Translations under genes and position numbers: made by a program | In this document: in pieces, positions 18,931 through 27,832 of the stretch | Numbering within the stretch: position 1 is the first letter of the stretch | Layout of the letters: each line of letters opens with the position of its first letter | The notes under the pieces: model-generated | The model's database searches: none | Told to the model about the DNA's origin: nothing | The model's input: the letters and a program-made list of their open reading frames with translations, nothing else | Source: DASQZK01 sp963809925 | Lineage (GTDB): Bacteria > Bacteroidota > Bacteroidia > Bacteroidales > GCA-2748055 | DNA: 64,000 nucleotides | Assembly: GCA_963809925.1 (NCBI GenBank) | Contig: CAWELH010000006.1 | Location: 62,001 to 126,000 of the forward strand | Reading direction: 5' to 3'

Positions 18931-19839
18931 ATGGAGAGTTTTTTCAATATGCAAGTCTGGGAAACATTCATTTCCAAAGCCACATCATGGATGGTGACAG
19001 AGGTACCTGCCCTCATCATCCTGATCATTATTCTGTTCATCTCCCTTAAGATTTCAAAAATGCTGATCAACAGAACGAAAAAAGTCATTCTCAAGCGATC
19101 CCAGGATGAAGATGGAATTGCAAATCTTGAAACGGAAAAGAGAGTGAATACATTAATGAGTATTGTCCATGGCGTTTTAAAAATCCTCCTCTGGGCTATC
19201 TTTATCATGATCCTCCTGAAAAAGATCGGTATGGATATAGGGCCGATTATTGCAAGTGCCGGTATCATAGGCCTTGCTGTAGGTTTTGGCGCCCAGGAAC
19301 TGGTCAGGGACTTTATCTCCGGTTTCTTTATGCTTCTGGAAAATCAGGTAAGGGCCGGTGATGTAGCCGTCATCAACGGTACAGGAGGTCTTGTTGAGAA
19401 GATCGAGATGCGAACCATCACATTACGTGATCTAACAGGCACCGTTCATGTCTTTCAGAATGGTAAAATAAATTCACTCTCAAATATGACAAAAGAATGG
19501 TCGGCCATGGTTTTTAATATTGGCGTTGCATATAAGGAAGATGTAGATGCCGTGATGACTGTCATCGCCGAAGTTGGCAAAAATCTTATCAACGATCCTC
19601 AATTTTCAACAAGGATTATTGAACCCATTGAGGTACTGGGGCTTGACGAATTTGGCGACAGCGCTGTTGTGATCAAGGCAAGGCTGAAAACCAAACCCGG
19701 GGACCAGTGGAGCACCGGCCGGGAATTCCGAAAACGGCTGAAATCTGCCTTCGACAGTAAAAACATCGAGATCCCGTTCCCGCATCTTTCCCTTTACTGG
19801 GGCGAGGAAATCAAACCATTGAAGGTGGAAAAGGGCTAA
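18931..19839 (+). CDS. MscS-family small-conductance mechanosensitive channel
   Basis: 302 aa. Three membrane segments (VPALIILIIILFISLKISKM; KILLWAIFIMILLKKIGMDI; then the pore helix). The pore-lining TM3 signature is clear: AGIIGLAVGFGAQELVRDFI followed by SGFFMLLENQVRAGD, which leads into the beta domain (VHVFQNGKINSLSNMTKEW). The alpha-beta C-terminal vestibule domain is complete (IEIPFPHLSLYWGEE). Length and layout match E. coli MscS; the role is release of solutes on hypo-osmotic shock. Confidence 0.95.
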   Translation: MESFFNMQVWETFISKATSWMVTEVPALIILIIILFISLKISKMLINRTKKVILKRSQDEDGIANLETEKRVNTLMSIVHGVLKILLWAIFIMILLKKIGMDIGPIIASAGIIGLAVGFGAQELVRDFISGFFMLLENQVRAGDVAVINGTGGLVEKIEMRTITLRDLTGTVHVFQNGKINSLSNMTKEWSAMVFNIGVAYKEDVDAVMTVIAEVGKNLINDPQFSTRIIEPIEVLGLDEFGDSAVVIKARLKTKPGDQWSTGREFRKRLKSAFDSKNIEIPFPHLSLYWGEEIKPLKVEKG

Positions 19840-19962
19840 TCGGGGTGAGGGGTTAGAGGGTGAGAAGGATGGAGAGATGTTTGTGGTCGTGGCACACATC
19901 CTAAACTACAAGCCACCTAACTTCCTAACTCCCTAACCTCCTAACCTCCTAACTCCTTAACT

Positions 19963-20028
19963 ATCCCCCTGCTACCCCCGGCTTGAAAGGGGAAGTCCCT
20001 CGCCCCACCGGGGCCTATGAACCTACAG
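19963..20028 (+). repeat. Dispersed repeat copy 1 (C-rich)
   Basis: Begins TCCCCCTGCTACCCCCGGC and ends near an AACCTACAG; about 66 bp. It closely matches a second copy 200 bp downstream, including internal GAAAGGGGAAG / GAAGGGGAGG and a CACCGGG segment. Internal C- and G-runs could pair. Confidence 0.7.
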
Positions 20029-20163
20029 CTAATAAGATGTTCTCTGATTACGAAAATCTTTTCTTCGACATTCGACATTCGTTATTCGATATTCGACATT
20101 CATTTAACCCCATCACTTCCTAACTCCCTCACTATCACTCCATAACCCCATAACTTCATAACA

Positions 20164-20230
20164 ATCCCCCCGCTACCCCCGGCCCTTGAAGGGGAGGCCC
20201 CTCGCACCACCGGGTTTTATAAACTAACAG
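20164..20230 (+). repeat. Dispersed repeat copy 2 (C-rich)
   Basis: Begins TCCCCCCGCTACCCCCGGC and ends near AAACTAACAG. Imperfect direct repeat of the unit at 19963-20028; both sit beside CTAAC-type repeat blocks, so the whole 19.9-20.5 kb spacer seems built from duplicated modules. Confidence 0.7.
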
Positions 20231-20518
20231 TCACCAGAAAGGTCTCATATTGAGTTGTTTGTGGTCGATGAAGATTGAGCTAGAGAACCTTATCTTATCC
20301 ATGGGCAAAACCATGGCTACCGTTGGTGAATGCCTCCGGCATGGAAGAAGGGTTTCTACAAACACCTCTCACGCTCTCTCCATCACCTCCTAACCTCTAA
20401 CCTCCTAACTCCCTAACTCCCTAACTATCAATCCATAACCTCATAACCTCATAACTTCATAACTCCATAACTTCCCCCTAACCATTTTGACCAGTGGCCC
20501 TTAACCAGTGGTGAATAT

Positions 20519-20550
20519 TTTGACTGTTACCAAACCTTGTTATAATTTTA
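20519..20550 (+). promoter_or_regulatory. Candidate Bacteroidota sigma-ABfr type promoter
   Basis: TTTG at 20519-20522, a 20-bp spacer, then TAATTTTA at 20543-20550, compared with the consensus TTTG-N17-23-TAnnTTTG (one mismatch in the -7 box). It would transcribe the 61-aa gene with a leader of about 80 nt. Confidence 0.4.
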
Positions 20551-20640
20551 CAGTATAAATAAAGATCAGAAAGTCCAGAAATAATTGTATAAAAATTTCG
20601 TACAACAATAGCGTATATACTGAAATTAAATCAAAACAAT

Positions 20641-20826
20641 ATGAAAAAGATATATCTCTTCCTATCCATGATGGTACTGTGCTTTGCCTTTGTCCCGGCG
20701 GCACTTGCGGTGGTCGATAATCAGACGACAACCGGTGTACCTCTCGACGGCGGATTGCTGGCTCTTCTTGCCGGTGCTGGTGTGGCGTATTTCGCTGCAA
20801 GGAAGAAAAAGAAAGGCAACAGCTGA
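20641..20826 (+). CDS. Small exported protein with a PID-CTERM/PEP-CTERM-like C-terminal sorting signal
   Basis: 61 aa. The N-terminus is a clean signal peptide (MKKIYLFLSMMVLCFAFVPA, cleavage about ALA-VV). Only about 10 residues separate it from a C-terminal tripartite signal: a PLDGG motif, a hydrophobic helix (LLALLAGAGVAYFAA) and a basic tail (RKKKKGNS). This is the layout of exosortase-type or PID-CTERM sorting signals in Bacteroidota, but there is almost no cargo between the two signals. Function unknown. It has its own candidate promoter and a strong terminator, so it is a monocistronic unit. Confidence 0.8.
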   Translation: MKKIYLFLSMMVLCFAFVPAALAVVDNQTTTGVPLDGGLLALLAGAGVAYFAARKKKKGNS

Positions 20827-20859
20827 ATGTAATTCATTTTACAATCATATGCTCTGAAC

Positions 20860-20900
20860 GCCCGGATATGCTGTTTTCGACAGCTTCCGGGCTTATTTTT
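20860..20900 (+). terminator. Rho-independent terminator of the PID-CTERM-like gene
   Basis: GCCCGGA (20860-20866) pairs with TCCGGGC (20886-20892), with an inner GCTGT/ACAGC stem and a short TTTCG loop, followed by TTATTTTT. Starts 33 bp after the stop codon. A strong, typical intrinsic terminator. Confidence 0.88.
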
Positions 20901-21015
20901 ATCCTTACATATTTTGTAGCCCATGATGGAATCAGTTCCCATGGTGGAGCTTTCCCGGTGGTTCATCACAGAAGTCCCCTTACCTGTTTTTTAAATCAAA
21001 TCCCGGATCGCAGGA

Positions 21016-22026
21016 TCATTCCAAAGCTGCGTAATTGGCAAGTGTGGCTTGCAACTCACCAATCATGTCATTTTTCAAATCTTCCGGACTCAGGATCCTT
21101 GCTTCGCTTCCAAGCCCCCTGATCATGGATTTGAATTCCCAGGTCGCAAAAACGGTAAAGGCAAATACAATATGCTCAGAAGTTTCTTCATGAATCAACT
21201 GGCTTTCATGCAGTGGCTGGCTAATCATATATTGTGCCTGTGGCTTTCTGACCTGAAGAAGTATTTCCTGTGGTTCACCATGCGGGACGATCACACCTAC
21301 AGCATGCTTAAAATAATCTTTCACACTGAAAGCAGCCGGCGTATATTCCTGCCGGGTCTCTTCGATCTCCCAGATCCTGTCGAGAGCATAGGTCCGTAAC
21401 AACTTTCGCTGGTCATTCAGTCCTACCAAATACCACCGGAAACGGTATTCCTTGAGAAGATATGGGTGGACAAAGGTGAAATATGGCTTGTCCTCCTCAT
21501 AAGGTTTGTAGAATATTTTCAGGACTTTTTTTGATGCGATAGCTTCAATGATCTTACCCAGAAACTGACTCCCCGTATAGGAGGGTGTTTTTTCAAACTT
21601 GATGAAATCGGGAATCCGCCGGGTGAAATCCATGGAGTTGATGTTTGCCGCATCGATGAGCTTGTGGATTACCCCGCCCAGTTCAACAAACATCCCCCGG
21701 GAACTTAACTGATTTAACAGACTTGCTGCCGAGGATAGATTCTCTACTTCATCAGGCTTTAGCGGAATATTTTCGATCGAGTAGTCCGGATCGCTGTACC
21801 GGTATTTGCCACTTTCCGGATCTTTTACCACCGGCGCAAAGTATCCCAGGCCTGCATCGTTGCGCATGCCGATCAGATCGGATTCAACGGTTGATATTTC
21901 CACCGGTTTCCCGTCCATGGCTTCACTGCAGGCGGTTGCCAGCTCAGCAGCTCCCGCCTGCCTTTTTTCCTTCAGACACCTGTTGATGACCCGGTATCGG
22001 ATCTGTGCTTCCCTGTTTGAATACAT
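21016..22026 (-). CDS. WYL-domain transcriptional regulator
   Basis: 336 aa. A winged helix-turn-helix-like N-terminus (about 1-75; RYRVINRCLKEKRQAGAAEL, STVESDLIGMRNDAGLGY) is followed by a WYL domain (about 140-230) with the diagnostic RFRWYLVGLNDQRKLLRTYA strand and DRIWEIEETRQEY, and a C-terminal WCX region. WYL proteins bind nucleic-acid or nucleotide ligands and often regulate DNA-damage or defence genes. No defence locus is adjacent here, and the target is unknown. Confidence 0.9.
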   Translation of the reverse strand: MYSNREAQIRYRVINRCLKEKRQAGAAELATACSEAMDGKPVEISTVESDLIGMRNDAGLGYFAPVVKDPESGKYRYSDPDYSIENIPLKPDEVENLSSAASLLNQLSSRGMFVELGGVIHKLIDAANINSMDFTRRIPDFIKFEKTPSYTGSQFLGKIIEAIASKKVLKIFYKPYEEDKPYFTFVHPYLLKEYRFRWYLVGLNDQRKLLRTYALDRIWEIEETRQEYTPAAFSVKDYFKHAVGVIVPHGEPQEILLQVRKPQAQYMISQPLHESQLIHEETSEHIVFAFTVFATWEFKSMIRGLGSEARILSPEDLKNDMIGELQATLANYAALE

Positions 22027-22276
22027 AGCGTTTCACAAATTGATTTGACACCTTGTAAAGATAGACAATCGGGAGTAGACGAAAGATGAAGAACATGACG
22101 AATTCTCAGCCAGTACGATCACAATAAAAAAATTTCATGTACCGTTCATTCTTTAGGACCTCCAAATATAGATCTATTGCTGAAGACAGGATTTATGGCA
22201 CTTTTATTGTAAAGAAATATTCATCCATCCTTGATTAGAGACCGGGGAGATTTTTAATTACGATTAGGGTTAGAAT

Positions 22277-22780
22277 ATGTTCAGTCAAAGCAACATTAAT
22301 AGCATACTCGATCACCAGCATCGCAAAGGCACGCTGATCCATTTCAGCCATACCAACATGCTGGCAATCCGAATGGACTTTTTCAACCATTTCCCTCCTG
22401 AAAGTACACTTGAAATGCTGGCCATTGTGCCGGTAAATTTTAACAACAACCTGGCTGTGTTCTCTTCTTCGGCAAATAAAGAGGTAAGTGGTTATGCCAC
22501 CTTTCTGAACCGCCGCTTCGGACTTGAGCAGGGCAAGGATTTGGTGAGCATCGATCTTACAAATCTGGTATTTAGTGAAACATTCCGGGCGTGCCTCGTT
22601 GAATCTGTGCCATGGCTGGCTATAATGACGGGTGACAACGAGAATTTTGCTTTCTTCATACCGGAAAAACGCTATAATCAGATTGATTACGTCTTCCAGC
22701 AGTGCAAGTTAATTCATGCAAACTCACACATCAATATCCAGACAGAGGGGGAGAAGAGTGGCCTGATCACCCTCATCTGA
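22277..22780 (+). CDS. Hypothetical protein
   Basis: 167 aa, soluble, no signal peptide, no family recognised. Balanced composition with hydrophobic strands (TLEMLAIVPVNFNNNLAVFS, ENFAFFIPEKRYNQIDYVF) suggests a folded alpha-beta protein. Stands alone: 250 bp upstream from the divergent WYL regulator and 180 bp before the next gene. A regulatory link with the WYL gene is possible but unsupported. Confidence 0.6.
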   Translation: MFSQSNINSILDHQHRKGTLIHFSHTNMLAIRMDFFNHFPPESTLEMLAIVPVNFNNNLAVFSSSANKEVSGYATFLNRRFGLEQGKDLVSIDLTNLVFSETFRACLVESVPWLAIMTGDNENFAFFIPEKRYNQIDYVFQQCKLIHANSHINIQTEGEKSGLITLI

Positions 22781-22960
22781 ACTGGTAGAACTTTTGCAAC
22801 AGTCGGTGAGAAGCAATTTCCTCATTTCATCAGAATTTCAAGAGACACTGACGGACGTGATACTTTCTTTTCCCTGGTTATTACGAATCTGTGAGGTTAC
22901 TCCTTCATCGTATAAAAGTTTATCTTTATCGCCCTGATTTTCATTAAATTCACCCTAAAA

Positions 22961-23434
22961 ATGGACTACTCAGAAATCCGCGAAGTAAAAACATTCCGCC
23001 AATTGATCAGTGCTGCACCAGAAGTTGTCTTCCCGCTCCTCTGCCCCGTTAGAGAAAAAGAATGGCTCGAAGGCTGGGATTACATGATGGTATATTCGAA
23101 GTCGGGTCTTATCGAAAACGGATGCGTGTTTTATTCGCCCCACCATGGCAGCCAGCAGACCATCTGGAGTGTAACAGAACATGACAAAGCTAAATACAGG
23201 ATTGAATTTGTTAGGTTCACCCCGGGTGAGGAGACTGTAAAGATCAGAATCAGGCTGCACGAAACGGAGAAGGGAAAAACAACTATAGATATTTCCTATG
23301 AATACACAGCACTGAATGACGCGAAAATTAAATGGTTTCGTGAAGGTCTCGATGAATCATTTCAAAAGTCCATGATCTGGTGGGAAAATGCACTGAACTA
23401 CTATATCAGTACAGGTGAAATGCTTAAAAAATGA
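22961..23434 (+). CDS. SRPBCC (START-like) domain protein
   Basis: 157 aa with the layout of helix-grip ligand-binding proteins: N-terminal helix and strand with AAPEVVFPLLCPVREKEWLE (the AHSA1/polyketide-cyclase-like start), a central antiparallel sheet (RIEFVRFTPGEETVKIRIRL), and a long C-terminal helix (FREGLDESFQKSMIWWENAL). The ligand is unknown. The AraC regulator gene follows after 176 bp. Confidence 0.78.
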   Translation: MDYSEIREVKTFRQLISAAPEVVFPLLCPVREKEWLEGWDYMMVYSKSGLIENGCVFYSPHHGSQQTIWSVTEHDKAKYRIEFVRFTPGEETVKIRIRLHETEKGKTTIDISYEYTALNDAKIKWFREGLDESFQKSMIWWENALNYYISTGEMLKK

Positions 23435-23610
23435 GAAGAAAACCTTCCTTATCCAGGATTTTCTTAATCTGCTTCAGCAGTAAACAAAACCGATTGGATT
23501 CAGGTTATGTAGTGATACACGCTGATATAGCATATCCTCTGGTACGTACCATCAGGATAAGTTCATAATCCAAACAGAAAGACTCTCTTCCGCAGTAAAT
23601 CTAATGACCC

Positions 23611-24441
23611 ATGCAGTTTGAAACCTACAAACTTCAGCCTCCTCATCAACAGTATATCGAATCCATATTTCATTTCAGTGGCTTTATGCCGGATCATTCC
23701 ATTGAGAGGCTGGTGCCTACCGGACATATTTTCCTCCTTTTCGAATTGGATAACTTCGTGAGACACACCTACGATAATGAAACACTAAAGGAAATTGATT
23801 CATTGTCAGGATCCTGGGTTAGTGGGATGCATACTAATTACATCTCAATTTCAGCTCATCCGGATTCAGAAATGTTCGTCATTCAATTTAAACCCTATGG
23901 GGCTTATTCGTATTTTCACTTTCCGATATACCGCCTGAATGAGAAAATAGTCCCCGCAGAGAAGCTATTCAAAATTGATATTACCAGGCTTAGGGAAGAA
24001 ATTCGCATTCAAAAAACGTCAAAGGATAAATTCCGCGTCGCTGAAACCTGGCTGAATACAAGATTTGATCCTTCAAAAACTGCGCCTGATGCGTTGGTGG
24101 AAGTACTTGAGAAACTTCATAAAGAACCTGCTGTAAAATACAAGAACATCGTGGCTAGCTACCCAAACACACATAAACATCTTATTGGACAATTCAAAAA
24201 GATGATCGGACTAACTCCTAAACAATACCAGCGTATTGTGAGGTTTAATGAGATTTTCAATCAGTTGAATAACAATGATAAGATTGTCTGGTCACAAATA
24301 GCATATCAATGCGGATTTTCCGACCAGTCTCATTTCATAAAAGAATTCCGGCACTTCTCCGGTTTTAATCCGCAGGAATTTATAAAGCAGGACTTTGACC
24401 TTACCGAGCCCAACTTCTTCCCGCTCGACAGAAAAGGTTAA
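23611..24441 (+). CDS. AraC-family transcriptional regulator
   Basis: 276 aa. The N-terminal half (about 1-150; FHFSGFMPDHSIERLVPTGH) is of the DUF6597-like sensory type. The C-terminus has two helix-turn-helix motifs, the second well conserved: WSQIAYQCGFSDQSHFIKEF then RHFSGFNPQEF. It likely controls the adjacent SRPBCC/DUF1761/DUF4287 genes, which run in the same direction with short gaps. Confidence 0.9.
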   Translation: MQFETYKLQPPHQQYIESIFHFSGFMPDHSIERLVPTGHIFLLFELDNFVRHTYDNETLKEIDSLSGSWVSGMHTNYISISAHPDSEMFVIQFKPYGAYSYFHFPIYRLNEKIVPAEKLFKIDITRLREEIRIQKTSKDKFRVAETWLNTRFDPSKTAPDALVEVLEKLHKEPAVKYKNIVASYPNTHKHLIGQFKKMIGLTPKQYQRIVRFNEIFNQLNNNDKIVWSQIAYQCGFSDQSHFIKEFRHFSGFNPQEFIKQDFDLTEPNFFPLDRKG

Positions 24442-24504
24442 ATTTTTTCTATACCGGTAACAGTATGTTGATATAACTTGCAGTTTTAATTAAAATTATG
24501 AAAC

Positions 24505-24915
24505 ATGAATTTTGACGCTGCCCTTGGCAATATTCACTGGATATCCGTATTTGTTGCCGCAGTCTCTTCATTCGTTACCGGTGCGGTTTGGTATGGACCT
24601 CTTTTTGGAAAAGCATGGATGAATGCATTCGGGATTAGTGAGGAAGCCCTGAAAAAGCGGAGTGCTGCCTTCACATTTACATTCTCTTTTATACTCGCCT
24701 TTATCGCCGCTTTGATGCTTGAGATGTTCATCGGTTCAGATGCCACCTTTGCCTTTGGAGCTATCGCCGGATTCCTTGCCGGCTTTGGATGGGTAGCCAC
24801 CTTCCTTGGCATTCTCTACCTCTTTGAAATGCGGTCTCTCAGTGCGTATCTAATCAATGCAGGTTACTGTATCATTACCCTGACCATAATGGGCGCCATC
24901 CTTGGTGCCTGGTAA
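24505..24915 (+). CDS. DUF1761 family membrane protein
   Basis: 136 aa with four membrane helices. The family's N-terminal signature is visible (NIHWISVFVAAVSSFVTGAV followed by WYGPLFGKAWM). Members are small inner-membrane proteins of unknown function. Follows the AraC gene by 63 bp; the DUF4287 gene begins 10 bp after its stop. Confidence 0.88.
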   Translation: MNFDAALGNIHWISVFVAAVSSFVTGAVWYGPLFGKAWMNAFGISEEALKKRSAAFTFTFSFILAFIAALMLEMFIGSDATFAFGAIAGFLAGFGWVATFLGILYLFEMRSLSAYLINAGYCIITLTIMGAILGAW

Positions 24916-24925
24916 AACCAACCGT

Positions 24926-25456
24926 ATGGAAAACAGCTTGCTTGAAAAAACAGGAAAACCACTTGCACACTGGATACAGGTGGTTAAACGGACAAACCTT
25001 GAAAAGCATAAGGAAATCATTGATTTTCTGATGTCTGAACATGGATTTACATACGGCTTCGCAAATTTTGTGTCGCTGAAAGCCAGGAAATCTGATGCCG
25101 CATCCTTCGACGATTCGATACTTTTGGAAAATCAGTACAGAGGAAAGGAAGATCTGAAAGATATCTATGAAAAACTTCTCACGGAAATACGTTCCTTCGG
25201 CAGTGATATAACGGTAACACCAAAAAAAGACAGCGTAAGTTTTATCCGGAAAAAACAATTTGCACTGGTAAAACCTGCAACAAAGTCGCGCATCGATCTT
25301 GGACTCAAATTAACCGGTAAAGAGTACACCGGACGACTTGAAAATTCCGGACCTTTCGGTGCCATGTGCACCCACAGAGTCAGGCTGGAAAGTACGAAAG
25401 ATGTGGATACCATAGTAATCGGATGGCTCAGGGAAGCATACCTGAAAGCATTGTAA
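24926..25456 (+). CDS. DUF4287/DUF5655 domain protein
   Basis: 176 aa from the ATG at 24926; the in-frame ATG at 24902 would overlap the preceding gene. N-terminal DUF4287 (about 1-60; LLEKTGKPLAHWIQVVKRTN and HKEIIDFLMSEHGFTYGFAN) is joined to C-terminal DUF5655 (about 75-175; SFIRKKQFALVKPATKSRID, and RVRLESTKDVD). DUF5655 resembles proteins that bind or modify small substrates but its role is unknown. Possibly co-transcribed with DUF1761. Confidence 0.82.
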   Translation: MENSLLEKTGKPLAHWIQVVKRTNLEKHKEIIDFLMSEHGFTYGFANFVSLKARKSDAASFDDSILLENQYRGKEDLKDIYEKLLTEIRSFGSDITVTPKKDSVSFIRKKQFALVKPATKSRIDLGLKLTGKEYTGRLENSGPFGAMCTHRVRLESTKDVDTIVIGWLREAYLKAL

Positions 25457-25667
25457 TGACCAGCGACTTTACCACTGATCACCATCCATACTGGTAACTG
25501 ACCTCCATAGCTAATCCTGTCACCTTCTTTCCAATACAAATCTGCGCCCCGGCACAGGCTTAAATAAATTTTGTATTCGTTATCTTTATCCCAAAGGTTT
25601 ACCTCATCCGTGTCTAAGTGTGGATCTGGCACGGAAACATGCCTGGAAACGAATAACAATCAAATCA

Positions 25668-26459
25668 ATGCCGGGATATAAAATCCAGAAATTCCCCAAG
25701 TCCAGGATTGCGACCATTGATGTTTACGGAGTCGGCCTGCGCAAGCATCATATTGCCACAATGATTGAGGTGGATGTGACTGCAGCCAGGGAAAAAATTA
25801 AACGATACAGGAAATTGTCGGGTCCCGTATCCTTTACCGCATGGCTGGTAAAAGTGATCAGCCTGTCAGTGAAGGAGAACGGAGAAGTGGCAGCCTATCG
25901 TAAAGGAAAACGCAAACGAATACTTTTCAGCGATATCAATATTTCGATGATGGTAGAAAAAGAAACGGACGGTTCCAGGGTACCGCTACCAATGATTATT
26001 GAAAAGGCGGATACGTTACCACTGGTTTCCATTACCCGGCTGATCCGGAATGCCACAGAGGATGAACTGAAAAAAAACGAAATTGTGCTTCAAAAGAAAT
26101 CAGGATTTTCCGAAAAGATCTACTACCACTTCCCCAGCTGTGTCCGCAGAGCCATCTGGCATTTCCTTCTGAATCACCCCCATCTTGTCTACCCGAAAAT
26201 GGGGAATGTGGCGATTACCTCCATAGGCATGATTGGCAACGTAAACGGATGGTTTCTTCCCGTATCTATACATCCAGTATGCTTCGGGATAGGTCCGGTT
26301 CTTAAAAAGCCGGTGGTTGTAAATGACGAGATCGTGATCAGGGAAATGCTCAATATGACCATTCTCATGGACCATGATGTCATTGACGGAGCTCCGATGG
26401 CACGGTTTATCAGAGATTTGTCCGGAAATATTGAAAAAGCTGTGGGCTTGGAAACCTGA
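25668..26459 (+). CDS. Stand-alone 2-oxoacid dehydrogenase E2-type acyltransferase domain
   Basis: 263 aa from the ATG at 25668 (an in-frame ATG at 25620 is possible). This is the catalytic (CAT-fold) domain with the active-site strand DHDVIDGAPMARF near the C-terminus, where His and Asp match the DHRxxDGA motif of E2 acyltransferases. The lipoyl and peripheral-subunit-binding domains of true E2 are missing, and no E1/E3 genes are adjacent. It probably transfers acyl groups from CoA to an unknown acceptor, as the related chloramphenicol acetyltransferases do. Confidence 0.82.
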   Translation: MPGYKIQKFPKSRIATIDVYGVGLRKHHIATMIEVDVTAAREKIKRYRKLSGPVSFTAWLVKVISLSVKENGEVAAYRKGKRKRILFSDINISMMVEKETDGSRVPLPMIIEKADTLPLVSITRLIRNATEDELKKNEIVLQKKSGFSEKIYYHFPSCVRRAIWHFLLNHPHLVYPKMGNVAITSIGMIGNVNGWFLPVSIHPVCFGIGPVLKKPVVVNDEIVIREMLNMTILMDHDVIDGAPMARFIRDLSGNIEKAVGLET

Positions 26460-26674
26460 GAAAGAATAACCTTTGTTATAAGGGTGTCACTGGTGTCAGG
26501 TTAAAAAAATTAAATATCGTTGTAAGGTAAGCTCCATCTATTGTTGAAAAGATCTTATTGATATAAATCTCACATATTGTCGTCCTTGTGCCGGAAAGGC
26601 AGTTCCTCAAACCGTCCCTAAAGGCGATAATTGGGTTGGCTTTGTAAGCTCTTTGGCAAGCTGAACCTGAACCG

Positions 26675-26691
26675 CCCAGGATTAGGTCTCC
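26675..26691 (+). repeat. Left flanking direct repeat of the AT-rich island
   Basis: CCCAGGATTAGGTCTCC, matching CCCAGGATCAGGTCTCC at 35443-35459 with one mismatch. Sequence similarity extends weakly on both sides (GGCAAG..GAAC before, A.AAGTGTAGC/ACAAGGTAGC after). The two copies bracket exactly the AT-rich, all-minus-strand gene block. Confidence 0.5.
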
Positions 26692-26714
26692 ATAAAGTGT
26701 AGCCATCTGTACAT

Positions 26715-27791
26715 TTATATATCAATCCTTAAACCAATAATAATTGAATATGATATTAAATCAAATTTTAAGTCTTCATTCTTAGTCACATAGCTTAGTG
26801 GGGCATAATCAGAATTAATCGCGGTACTTAAATTTATTTTATTAGAAATCTTATAATCCAAACCAGCATTTAGGTTTATTGTGTGACCTAAAGCACTATA
26901 ATCATTAAGATTTATGCTAAGTATAGAAAAACCAACACTTATTTTTGGTTGTATTCTATTAGCCCTGTATATGTATTGAATCTGAATTGGAATATTATAA
27001 ATTTTAAATTCCTCATCAATGTCAGATAATTTATGATAAACGAATCCCGTCTTTAAATATAGATTTTCATTAGTTCTTGGAGCCCAGAAATATAAATATC
27101 CTCCAAATTCATTTATAAATTTGTCGTATCCTTTATATTTTATTAAACCTACAAATGGTGAAATTGAAATCTTTAACAGCGGAAGTCTCTTTTCGTAAAT
27201 AATACATTTCTCATCTTTGCACACTGCGTTATGGTAGTCTTCTGCTAATTTTATCAGGTTTTGATGCTCAGGTTTCCTAATAGATTGTATCTCAGATCTC
27301 AATTCAGGATCGTCTTGTGTATAATAAATTAGTACTCCAAAGTGTTTTTTAGATTCATAGAATACTCGTTTATTATCAACATATTTAATTCCTTCTTCAT
27401 ATGCAATCTCAGTCAATTGGACATCCTCCTTATCAAGATAATAGTGGTCACCATTTTCATCTCTCATGTAATAAATATTGATTTTCCCTTTAATCAGATA
27501 TTCCAAGAATACTTTTTTATTATCTATCTCTTTTGTCACATAGTATTTACTGTCAAGAAATCTAAATGCTTCAATATCATTTGGTGAATATTCAACAATT
27601 GTATTGTCAATACCTTTAAATTTGCATAAACTACTCATTATTATATCACCACGATAATCAATCTGTCCCAATATTGTATCTCCAATTGTTTTTATGATAT
27701 ATCCAGGTCGGAAATCCGTCTGTGCGTTTAAAATTCCAGTTGAGATTAGTAATCCTAATAAAACAAGGCTCTTTAATTTTATATTCTTCAA
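26715..27791 (-). CDS. Hypothetical outer-membrane beta-barrel-like protein
   Basis: 358 aa. The signal peptide (LVLLGLLISTGILNAQ) is followed by an N-terminal domain rich in charged strands (about 30-200) and a C-terminal region of about ten alternating strands (YLYFWAPRTNENLYLKTGFV, KISVGFSILSINLNDYSAL) ending in an aromatic-poor IIIGLRIDI strand. This suggests a small porin-like or outer-membrane barrel, function unknown. It is markedly AT-richer than genes before 26.4 kb and is the last gene of the minus-strand island. Confidence 0.7.
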   Translation of the reverse strand: MKNIKLKSLVLLGLLISTGILNAQTDFRPGYIIKTIGDTILGQIDYRGDIIMSSLCKFKGIDNTIVEYSPNDIEAFRFLDSKYYVTKEIDNKKVFLEYLIKGKINIYYMRDENGDHYYLDKEDVQLTEIAYEEGIKYVDNKRVFYESKKHFGVLIYYTQDDPELRSEIQSIRKPEHQNLIKLAEDYHNAVCKDEKCIIYEKRLPLLKISISPFVGLIKYKGYDKFINEFGGYLYFWAPRTNENLYLKTGFVYHKLSDIDEEFKIYNIPIQIQYIYRANRIQPKISVGFSILSINLNDYSALGHTINLNAGLDYKISNKINLSTAINSDYAPLSYVTKNEDLKFDLISYSIIIGLRIDI

Positions 27792-27832
27792 TTGTGTTAA
27801 TGCGTTATAATATTTGCCGTTTTTTGCATGAT

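Larger units (their letters stand above)
19917..20482. repeat. Low-complexity CTAAC/ATAAC telomere-like degenerate repeats
   Basis: Three blocks (about 19917-19962, 20104-20163 and 20381-20482) are made of degenerate 8-9-mers such as CCTAACTCC, CTAACCTCC and CATAACTTC. Between the first two is a short run of ATTCGACATTCGTTATTCGA-type repeats (about 20069-20102). None is coding. They resemble slippage-generated intergenic repeats, not a known mobile element. Confidence 0.7.

Noticed and set aside
26476..26706. 76-codon minus-strand frame
   Set aside because: Covers the flanking repeat; no family, no start signal, not conserved-looking.
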